8,738 nucleotides of DNA from CAYVUM01 sp964454795 (lineage in GTDB: Bacteria; Pseudomonadota; Alphaproteobacteria; Rhodospirillales; Defluviicoccaceae). A program made the position numbers and the translations under genes. Position 1 is the first letter of the stretch; every line of letters starts with the position of its first letter. Positions 1-5,721 of the stretch are shown here, in pieces. The stretch lies in contig CAYVUM010000129.1 of NCBI GenBank assembly GCA_964454795.1, forward strand, positions 1 to 8,738, in the 5' to 3' direction. Below the pieces are notes generated by a model, which was given only the letters and a program-made list of their open reading frames with translations, was not told the origin of the DNA and searched no databases.

Positions 1-1
1 T

Positions 2-51
2 GTGGTTCGATTCAGCTGACGGATGGGTCCCATCCGTCAGCATCGAACCAC
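2..51. repeat. Palindromic repeat A, copy 1
   Basis: Imperfect palindrome that can fold into one long hairpin. The outer stem is a perfect 10 bp (2-11 with 42-51, GTGGTTCGAT/ATCGAACCAC). The inner stem is a perfect 12 bp (16-27 with 29-40, CTGACGGATGGG/CCCATCCGTCAG), with a bulge of four bases on the left and one on the right. A second copy lies at 975-1032. It abuts the different palindrome B with one base between them, as in bacterial interspersed mosaic elements (BIME/REP families). It lies at the window edge, so the array may continue to the left. The structure is seen directly; the class name is inference. Confidence 0.85.
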
Positions 52-52
52 T

Positions 53-104
53 CGTGGATCGGATCATCCGCTTTGTTCCCAAGCGGATGATCGGTCGATC
101 CACG
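53..104. repeat. Palindromic repeat B, copy 1
   Basis: Second palindrome type. The outer stem is 9 bp (53-61 with 96-104, CGTGGATCG/CGATCCACG). The inner stem is a perfect 12 bp (62-73 with 81-92, GATCATCCGCTT/AAGCGGATGATC), with a 7-base loop and an asymmetric GGT bulge at 93-95 that gives the element a direction. The copy at 912-965 has the same orientation and the same bulge. Because the outermost bases differ between copies yet still pair, the folded form appears to be what is conserved. Confidence 0.85.
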
Positions 105-385
105 CAACGATTGATCGGGCACATCGCCTGCAACATTCACGGAACTTCGCGCAACAATTTATAATTGAATGACACGCCGCCGGCGCGTAACAGGGGACGA
201 TCACCGTGTCGTTTGTCGACATGTTCTAGCCCTTTCAAAAAATCTTATGTAGAAAATCCTGAGATGACTTCGGATGAACATTTACAATGAGCAAAACTGC
301 CTGGATTCAATGCCCAAAATCCACAAAACAGCCTCCAGATTTACCCAAAAAAGTCGTATTCATAAATGCTTATAAATCGCCATAC

Positions 386-415
386 TTAATTAAATAAGCC
401 TTATTTGAATATAAT
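386..415 (+). promoter_or_regulatory. Candidate sigma70-type promoter
   Basis: A perfect TATAAT at 410-415 has a weak -35-like TTAATT at 386-391, an 18-base spacer away. The hexamer sits in very AT-rich DNA, where such matches arise easily by chance, so this is tentative. If real, transcription would start near 422 and give a leader of about 180 bases before the ATG at 600. Confidence 0.3.
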
Positions 416-551
416 CTAAATTATTGATCGCTTATTGATTTTTAGCGCGGCGCGAAAATTAAATCATGAATACAACGCCAACGCAAAATTGCCTTATATT
501 CTTTGAGGAAATCGCTTGCGCGTCTCAGATTTCTTTGCTAGCTTCCAGTCG

Positions 552-561
552 CTCTTAAGAG
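552..561. promoter_or_regulatory. Palindrome CTCTTAAGAG, possible operator
   Basis: Perfect 10-bp palindrome about 38 bases upstream of the ATG at 600, inside an imperfect longer dyad (GTCGCTCTT ... AAGAGAGTGAC, 549-566). Its place between the candidate promoter and the small reading frame would suit an operator or an mRNA hairpin. No regulator family can be named from it. Confidence 0.2.
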
Positions 562-599
562 AGTGACGGGACATTAAACGGAAATCGACGAGAAAACCC

Positions 600-914
600 A
601 TGCATGAAGCCGAGACGTTGAGTCAGTGCGTAATATCCACAAGGGAAAAAACCCAACCAGCCGGCCGCGACAGCTTGAAATGCGGCGGATGCGGCGTTCG
701 TCCTACGGGGATTGGTCTTCGCATCGCGTCTGTTATCATCGCCGCCATCGCGACATTCTTCTGGATGACGTTGACCTGCTGCGGGCGAGGCTGTTTCACT
801 CTGCTGGCCGGCCAGGTCCGCCGCCTCCGCGTCAGCGCCGCCCGAATGCTCGTGATCGCGCCCACCCGGGCCCGCTGGTCGGGAGAAACCGGCGACGCCC
901 GGATAGAGCTCTAG
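600..914 (+). CDS. Hypothetical small membrane protein (doubtful)
   Basis: A 104-residue reading frame of unknown family. Residues 28-31 form a CxxC pair (CGGC). Residues about 37-58 form a hydrophobic stretch (GIGLRIASVIIAAIATFFWM) that could span the membrane, followed by three more cysteines (CCGRGC) and a basic Arg-rich C-terminal part. Codons from about residue 33 onward often end in G or C, as in the neighbouring genes. Against it are the poor Shine-Dalgarno sequence before the ATG (CGACGAG at best) and the lack of any recognised homologue. Its TAG stop (912-914) overlaps the first bases of palindrome B copy 2, so the C terminus may have been cut by arrival of the repeat. It could be a remnant or a chance frame. 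Confidence 0.3.
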   Translation: MHEAETLSQCVISTREKTQPAGRDSLKCGGCGVRPTGIGLRIASVIIAAIATFFWMTLTCCGRGCFTLLAGQVRRLRVSAARMLVIAPTRARWSGETGDARIEL

Positions 915-965
915 TGGATCGGATCATTCGCTTGGTTCCCAAGCGGATGATCGGTCGATCCACTA
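912..965. repeat. Palindromic repeat B, copy 2
   Basis: Same palindrome and orientation as 53-104. The outer stem is 10 bp (912-921 with 956-965, TAGTGGATCG/CGATCCACTA). The inner stem is 12 bp (922-933 with 941-952) with one G-T wobble, and the loop is GGTTCCC. The outer pair that is C-G in copy 1 is A-T here, a compensating change. It may also act as a transcription end for the small frame that stops at its edge. Confidence 0.85.
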
Positions 966-974
966 AACGACTGA

Positions 975-1032
975 GCTTGTGGTTCGATTCATCTGACAGA
1001 TGGGACGCATCCGTCAGCATCGGACCACAAGC
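975..1032. repeat. Palindromic repeat A, copy 2
   Basis: Second copy of palindrome A in the same orientation as 2-51. The outer stem is extended to 14 bp (975-988 with 1019-1032) with one wobble. The inner stem is 10 bp (993-1002 with 1008-1017) with one A-C mismatch. Here A follows B, whereas in copy 1 A precedes B, which fits a mosaic or alternating array rather than a simple inverted duplication. It lies about 180 bases before sqr. Bases 1033-1210 hold no recognisable promoter motif. Confidence 0.85.
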
Positions 1033-1210
1033 CGGACAAAACCGGCGCACCCGGCATCAGACGGGATCGCCCCGTCCCCGCCGGGTGGCCATTCGCCCGG
1101 TGTTCTCAGGATGGCTCGAACAGGGAACCGCGCTGCGCCCTGGTCGCCGGCCCGACAGAGCGGCTGGAAAGCGCCGCAGACGCAGCCGAACCGGATGGGA
1201 GACAGACCTG

Positions 1211-2551
1211 ATGGCCCATATCGCAATCGTCGGCGCCGGCATCGGCGGCGTCACCATGGCCCTGGAAATGCGCGAGGCCGTTGGCCGGGATCACGACGTG
1301 ACCGTGATTTCCAACCGCGACTCGTTCCAGTTCACCCCCTCCAACCCCTGGGTCGCCGTTAACTGGCGCAAGCGCTCCCAGGTGGAAGTGCCGCTTGCCC
1401 CGGTCCTGGAGCGCAAGGGGATCAACTTCACGTCGGTCGGCGCCAAACGGATCGATCCGGCCAGTAACAGCATCGTCCTCGATGATGGCCACGTCATCCG
1501 CTACGACTACGCCGCCCTGTCCACCGGTCCCGACCTGGCCTTCGACGAGATCGAAGGTTTCGGCCCCGAGGGCTACACCCATTCGGTCTGCAACACCGAG
1601 CACGCCGAAGCGATGGGCCAGGCCTATGAGGAGTTCGTCAAGGACCCCGGGCCGATCGTCCTCGGCGGTGTCCAGGGCACTTCGTGCTTCGGCCCGGCCT
1701 ACGAGCTCGCGATGATCATCGAGACCGATCTGCGCCGCCGCGGCATCCGCCACCTGGTGCCGATCACCATCGTCACCGCCGAGCCCTACATCGGTCACCT
1801 CGGTCTCGCCGGGGTCGGCGACACCAAGGGCCTCCTGGAGGCGGCGCTGCGCCATCGCGACATCCGCTGGATCACCAACGCCCGGGTCCACCACTTCGAG
1901 CGCGACAAGGTCTGCGTGGAGGTCTGCGACGACGAGGGCCAGCCCAAGAAGCAGCTGGAAGTCGCCTCCAAGCTGACCATGATGATCCCCGCCTTCCGCG
2001 GCGTGAAGGCGCTGCACGGCATCCAGGGGCTGGTCAATCCGCGGGGGATGATCAACGTTGACCGCTACCAGCGCAATCCCACCTACCAGAATGTCTTCGG
2101 GGTCGGCGTCGCCATCGCCATCAAGCCCAACGATCCAACGCCGCTGCCCACCGGCGTGCCGAAGACCGGCTACATGATCGAGACCATGGCCACGGCGGCG
2201 GTCCAGAACATCGGCGAGCTGGTGCGCGGCCGGGCGGTGCGCCATGAGGCGACCTGCAGCGCCCTCTGCCTCGCCGACTGGGGCGGCAAAGGCTCGTTCT
2301 TCGTGGCGATCCCGCAGATCCCGCCGCGCAACACGTGCTGGCATGCCAGCGGCCGCTGGGTCCACTGGGCGAAGATCGGCTTCGAGAAGTACTTCCTGAC
2401 CAAGGTCAAGCTCGGCTTGAGCGAGCCGCTGGTCGAGCGCTACGCCCTGAAGAGCCTCGGCCTGTCGCGGCTGGTCGGGCAACCGGCCACGGCCAGCGGC
2501 CGGTTCGAAGGCAGCCCCGTCACCCCGGTCGTCTCTGCGGCCAAGGACTGA
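1211..2551 (+). CDS. sqr: Sulfide:quinone oxidoreductase (flavoprotein)
   Basis: A 446-residue FAD enzyme that oxidises sulfide to polysulfide/sulfur and passes the electrons to membrane quinone. The N-terminal dinucleotide-binding loop is GAGIGG (8-13), followed by the family signature NPWVAV (45-50). The three redox cysteines are C127, C159 (in QGTSCFGPAYE) and C353. H131 and H196 match the quinone-site histidines. As I recall them, these numbers coincide with the functional residues of the Rhodobacter capsulatus enzyme, which also supports this start. A second flavin motif is at NVFGVGVAIAI (294-304). The C-terminal amphipathic part (about 385-420, FEKYFLTKVKLGLSEP) is the usual membrane-attachment region; a tail of about 25 residues follows and makes it slightly longer than typical (around 430). 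The ATG has GGGAG 9 bases upstream. An open extension back to 626 crosses the palindromic repeats and is not coding. The enzyme should sit on the periplasmic face of the inner membrane, although it shows no signal peptide, as is usual for SQRs. The SQR subtype is not assigned. Confidence 0.95.
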   Translation: MAHIAIVGAGIGGVTMALEMREAVGRDHDVTVISNRDSFQFTPSNPWVAVNWRKRSQVEVPLAPVLERKGINFTSVGAKRIDPASNSIVLDDGHVIRYDYAALSTGPDLAFDEIEGFGPEGYTHSVCNTEHAEAMGQAYEEFVKDPGPIVLGGVQGTSCFGPAYELAMIIETDLRRRGIRHLVPITIVTAEPYIGHLGLAGVGDTKGLLEAALRHRDIRWITNARVHHFERDKVCVEVCDDEGQPKKQLEVASKLTMMIPAFRGVKALHGIQGLVNPRGMINVDRYQRNPTYQNVFGVGVAIAIKPNDPTPLPTGVPKTGYMIETMATAAVQNIGELVRGRAVRHEATCSALCLADWGGKGSFFVAIPQIPPRNTCWHASGRWVHWAKIGFEKYFLTKVKLGLSEPLVERYALKSLGLSRLVGQPATASGRFEGSPVTPVVSAAKD

Positions 2552-2563
2552 TCCGGACCATGA

Positions 2564-2590
2564 GGCCGGCCGGGCGAGCCCCGGCCGGTC
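2564..2590. terminator. GC-rich hairpin between convergent genes
   Basis: A perfect 9-bp stem (2566-2574 CCGGCCGGG with 2580-2588 CCCGGCCGG) extends to 11 bp with a wobble, and the loop is five bases. It lies 12 bases after the sqr stop and about 65 bases beyond the prsT stop, so it could end transcription from both sides. Neither strand has a T-run, so classical intrinsic termination is uncertain. A second dyad, GAACGCCGGCGTTC (2644-2657), overlaps the prsT stop codon. Confidence 0.4.
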
Positions 2591-2655
2591 GCCGCTCGGC
2601 GGCAGGGACGCGCCAAGCGCTCATCCCGAGCGGAAAGCGGCGCGAACGCCGGCGT

Positions 2656-5472
2656 TCAGGGGGTCAGCTTGTCCAGCAGCCGCTCCGCCTCACTCCGCTC
2701 CGGAAACGCCCGGTCGCCGGCCAGCGCGGTTTCGAGCGCAGCGCGAGCCTCCCCCGTGCGCTTGGCGCGGCTCAGCGCCTGGGCGTAGTGATACTGAATG
2801 GTGCCGTTATCCGGGGCGTTTTCCGCCGCCCGCGCCAGGACCGACACCGCCTGATCAAGATCGCCGCTCGCCATCATCACCACCCCGAAAGTGTCCGCCA
2901 CCCCGGGGTTGTCCGGCTCCAGATCGTAGGCCTTCTCGGCGGGCAATCGGGCGTCGGCCGGCCGGCCGAGCTTGTGGAGCGACCAGGCCAGGTCGTTCAG
3001 CAGCGGGGCCTGTTCGCCGTTCGCCTCGAGCAGCCGCTCCAGGATCGGGACGGCCTTCTCAAACTGCCCCCTGCCGAGATGGGCCCGGGCGAGAGCGCTC
3101 TGAACGAGCAGGTCGCCCGGATAGGTATCCGCCCAGCTTTGCAGCGTGGCGAGACCCGCGTCCGGCTCTCCGGCCATCCACTGCGCCCGGGCAAGCCGCA
3201 TCGCCGTGAAGCTGGTCGGCCGCTGCGACTGGACCAGTTGGAATATGGCGACCGCATCGGGCCAGCGTCCCAGCTGCATGGCAGCCAGTCCCCGCAGTTC
3301 CAGAACGTTGGGGTCGCCGGGATGGGCATCCATCAGCGCCTTCACGTCGGTCAGCGCCGCCTCGATGCTCTCTCTCGGGGTCTGCGGCCCGATCTGCATG
3401 AGGCGGAGCCGGGCACGGGCGACCTGACCGCGCACCGATCCGGGGTCGATGGTCAGCGCCTCGTCAACCGATGCGAGGGCCTCGTCCACCTCTCCGACCG
3501 CTTCCAGGGCCAGCGCCAGATCCAGGTGGGCGTCCGCCGATCCGGGTAACGTCTCGAGCCGCCGCTCGAAGGTCTGAATGGCGTCGTCCGGGCGCGAGGC
3601 CTGCAGTTCAGCTCCGCCCTTGATTTGCAACAGTTCCGCGGTGGGTTCATCGATCGTCTCGGCGACGGTGATGGCTTCCAGTGGCCGGGCAGCCTGAAAA
3701 AGCGTTCGCGCGAGCGTGATTTGGATTTTGCGATTTTGCGGGGCCTCGGCAGCGGCACGCTCAAGGTAGGCAACCGCTTCGGCGGTCCGGCCCGCCCGGA
3801 TCTCGAGGTTTGCGAGGTTCGTCAGGGTCGAGACGTGGTCGGGGTGCTCCCCCAGGACGGCCTCGAGCACGCTTCGCGCCGCATCCATGTCGCCCTCGAT
3901 CGAATGGAGCAGCGCGAGAGCCGCAGCGGTGTTCGGTTCGGCGGGCTCGATTTCCTCGGCTTTGGAGAAGGCCGCCAGGGCCGGTTCCCGCTCTCCACGC
4001 TTCAGGCGGAGCAGACCCTCGAGAACCCAGCCATCGGCACGCTCGGGATGGTTCTCCTGGTAGCGACTGATCCCGGCCAGGGCCTCGTCGAGCTGACCGG
4101 CACTGATTCGTTCCAGGATCGCCCGGCGCTCCAGATCCGCCCTGCCGTCGCCCTCGACAATCGCCCGCTCCAGATCCTCCAGGCCGGCCTGGCGTCGGCC
4201 CAGCGCAATCTTGGCGGTGCCCAACCGTTCGCGCAGAGCCGGGTCGTCCGGACGGAGATCGACGGCTCGCTGCAGATGCTCGACCGCCTCTTCCCTGAAG
4301 CCCGATTGAAAGGCCGTCACCCCGAGCATCATCGACAGATCGGCATCGGTCTCGGCCATCGCCGCCAGCGGCTTGAGGATCCGGAACGCGCGTTCCGGCT
4401 GCTCCAGCCGCAAGAGGGTGGCGCCAAGCATCCGCCGGGCGGCGATATGGGACGGCTCCTTGGCCACCAACCGCTCGAGATGCTCAGCCGCCTGCTCGAA
4501 GGATTCGAGATGATAGTAAGCGGTACTGGCAACATAGAGCACCGGCACCGACGGATCTGCCTGATTGAGGAGCGTGGAGGTCAGACTTGCGGCTCCCTGG
4601 TAATCCTCTTTCTGCAACGCAATGACGCTTCGCAGATAGAGGGCGAAGCCGTCGCCGGGCACGCGGGATTCAAGAGTCTCGAGGGTTTTCGAGGCAGCCT
4701 CATAATCCTCAAGGCCGATCTGCGCCTGGGCCAGACCGCGCAGCGCGGCATGTTCGTTCGGACGGGAATCGACGACCCGCTGCATGGAGTCGACAGCCGC
4801 TGTGAAGTCGCTCTTCGCGATTGCAAGGCGGCCCTTGAGCAGCAGCAGCTCGACCGCGTCGACGGTGGGCGCGCTGTCAGCGCGTTCAATCAGCGCTTCT
4901 GCGGCTTCGAAGTCCCGTTCCGCGATCGCGGCGCGGGCAAGGCCAAGATTGGCGGCGAAGTCGTTGGGAGCATAGGCAAATGCCTTACGATACTCTGCCT
5001 TTGCCTCGACCACATCACCTTTGGCCAACGCCGCATCACCGCGAATGACCTGGATCTCGGCCTTGCCGGCCTGGGTCGGCTGCTCGGCAGCGTTCGCTTC
5101 CGCCAGCACGCGGTCCGCATCGCCTTGGAGCAGCCAGGCGCGGGCCAGGGCCTGCAGGATGTCCGGCCGCGTTGAGCCAAGCTCGCGGGCCCGGCGAAAC
5201 TCCTTGGAGGCGTCAGCGCCCTTGCCGATGTCCAGATAGACCTTCCCAAGCCGGTAGCGGTACTCCGGGTTGTCGGGCTGGAGTTTGACGGCGTTGCGAA
5301 GCTCAATGATCGCTGCCTCGGGATCGCCCTGTTGCAGGTGGTTCTCGGCCTTGGCGATGTACTCCGGCGCAGAAACCGAGCCCTCGCCGTCGCAGCCGGT
5401 CATGGCAGAGGTCAGAAGCAGAGAAACCAGAACCGCCCGGGACGCGACCCGGAATTGCCCTCGATGAGCCAT
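2656..5472 (-). CDS. prsT: PEP-CTERM system TPR-repeat lipoprotein PrsT
   Basis: A 938-residue protein made almost wholly of tetratricopeptide repeats from about residue 35 to the end. A short N-terminal signal (residues 1-26: basic start, then VLVSLLL) leads to C27 in MTGC, a lipobox-like site. Length, lipoprotein start and repeat sequences fit PrsT of the exosortase/PEP-CTERM system. Examples are the ARRMLGATLLRLEQPERAF segment and the C-terminal LLNDLAWSLHKLG ... PDNPGVADTFGVV block. PrsT is linked to export or display of PEP-CTERM proteins and exopolysaccharide in the envelope; its exact role is unsettled. TPRs suggest a scaffold, with no enzymatic residues visible. Asp follows the lipid-bearing Cys; in enterobacteria that residue favours inner-membrane retention, but this may not hold here. 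The start at 5472 is chosen because GGAGG lies 6 bases upstream and the signal peptide follows; a 28-codon extension to 5556 would cover the promoter. The usual prs/xrtA partners are absent. A generic TPR lipoprotein is the alternative. Confidence 0.85.
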   Translation of the reverse strand: MAHRGQFRVASRAVLVSLLLTSAMTGCDGEGSVSAPEYIAKAENHLQQGDPEAAIIELRNAVKLQPDNPEYRYRLGKVYLDIGKGADASKEFRRARELGSTRPDILQALARAWLLQGDADRVLAEANAAEQPTQAGKAEIQVIRGDAALAKGDVVEAKAEYRKAFAYAPNDFAANLGLARAAIAERDFEAAEALIERADSAPTVDAVELLLLKGRLAIAKSDFTAAVDSMQRVVDSRPNEHAALRGLAQAQIGLEDYEAASKTLETLESRVPGDGFALYLRSVIALQKEDYQGAASLTSTLLNQADPSVPVLYVASTAYYHLESFEQAAEHLERLVAKEPSHIAARRMLGATLLRLEQPERAFRILKPLAAMAETDADLSMMLGVTAFQSGFREEAVEHLQRAVDLRPDDPALRERLGTAKIALGRRQAGLEDLERAIVEGDGRADLERRAILERISAGQLDEALAGISRYQENHPERADGWVLEGLLRLKRGEREPALAAFSKAEEIEPAEPNTAAALALLHSIEGDMDAARSVLEAVLGEHPDHVSTLTNLANLEIRAGRTAEAVAYLERAAAEAPQNRKIQITLARTLFQAARPLEAITVAETIDEPTAELLQIKGGAELQASRPDDAIQTFERRLETLPGSADAHLDLALALEAVGEVDEALASVDEALTIDPGSVRGQVARARLRLMQIGPQTPRESIEAALTDVKALMDAHPGDPNVLELRGLAAMQLGRWPDAVAIFQLVQSQRPTSFTAMRLARAQWMAGEPDAGLATLQSWADTYPGDLLVQSALARAHLGRGQFEKAVPILERLLEANGEQAPLLNDLAWSLHKLGRPADARLPAEKAYDLEPDNPGVADTFGVVMMASGDLDQAVSVLARAAENAPDNGTIQYHYAQALSRAKRTGEARAALETALAGDRAFPERSEAERLLDKLTP

Positions 5473-5478
5473 GAAACG

Positions 5479-5483
5479 CCTCC
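5479..5483 (-). promoter_or_regulatory. Shine-Dalgarno sequence of prsT
   Basis: GGAGG on the minus strand, 6 bases before the ATG at 5472. It is the strongest ribosome-binding site in the window and decides the start of prsT against the longer open frame. Confidence 0.75.
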
Positions 5484-5541
5484 GTTCGACGAATGCGCGA
5501 ATATCAGAGTCCACTAAGCACGCAGGGATTATGGTCACGAA

Positions 5542-5569
5542 AGTATAGCTGACCACAGGCGGTTTGAAA
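5542..5569 (-). promoter_or_regulatory. Candidate sigma70 promoter of prsT
   Basis: On the minus strand, TATACT (5547-5542) matches five of six -10 positions. TTTCAA (5569-5564) is a weak -35, with a 16-base spacer. The start of transcription would be near 5535, giving a leader of about 60 bases. Its position inside the gap suggests prsT can be transcribed independently of the upstream peptidase gene. Confidence 0.45.
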
Positions 5570-5603
5570 CGATCCTTTGGCTGAAGCGGAAAGCGGCGTC
5601 ATC

Positions 5604-5624
5604 CCCGCCGACGGTGCCGGCGGG
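5604..5624 (-). terminator. Weak hairpin after the S9 peptidase gene
   Basis: A 7-bp stem CCCGCCG/CGGCGGG with a 7-base loop, about 100 bases past the peptidase stop and upstream of the prsT promoter. No T-run follows, so this is only a possible factor-dependent end or pause site. Confidence 0.2.
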
Positions 5625-5721
5625 CCGATCCGGTCCGGTTTCGGCTCGTTGCCGCGAAGCTCGAACCGCGGATCGGCGTTGGTCATCCGGCCGGGGCACC
5701 AGGACAGCCGATGGCGTCGGC

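Larger units (their letters stand above)
105..599. other. AT-rich intergenic tract
   Basis: About 500 bases with no credible gene: stop codons are frequent in every frame. From about 200 to 580 the composition falls well below that of the genes, with runs such as TTAATTAAATAA around 386 and many A/T homopolymers, while sqr and its neighbours are near two-thirds GC. Candidate sites inside are a perfect -10 hexamer at 410-415 and a 10-bp palindrome at 552-561. It could be a regulatory region for the small reading frame at 600, xenogeneic DNA, or the eroded remains of an insertion between the two palindrome arrays. Confidence 0.7.

Noticed and set aside
1..1032. Ends of an insertion sequence or composite transposon
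   Set aside because: No transposase fragment or target-site duplication is seen, and both palindrome arrays are in the same orientation with permuted order, unlike terminal inverted repeats.
626..1210. In-frame upstream extension of sqr to an ATG at 626
   Set aside because: The added 195 residues are Arg/Pro-rich, run through the palindromic repeats, and precede the true flavin-binding N terminus, which has its own Shine-Dalgarno sequence.
1106..2482. Long open frame (458 codons) on the minus strand opposite sqr
   Set aside because: It is a shadow of GC-rich codon use in sqr. Its translation is Asp/Ala/Val/Gly-rich with no recognisable domain, while the plus strand carries all SQR motifs.
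2335..3549. A 404-codon plus-strand frame overlapping the end of sqr and prsT
   Set aside because: It overlaps two well-supported genes, and its Arg/Gly/Pro-rich translation is typical of wrong-frame GC-rich DNA.
3625..5175. A 516-codon plus-strand frame opposite prsT
   Set aside because: It is an antisense shadow of the periodic TPR coding sequence. It has no domain, and the minus strand gives a coherent TPR protein throughout.
5473..5556. 28-codon N-terminal extension of PrsT
   Set aside because: It lies before a strong GGAGG and a signal peptide at 5472, and it covers the likely promoter -10 element.
2629..5598. Shared 14-mer AGCGGAAAGCGGCG at 2629-2642 and 5585-5598, each downstream of a minus-strand stop
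   Set aside because: One 14-mer match in GC-biased DNA of this length is close to chance, and the flanks do not align or fold alike.
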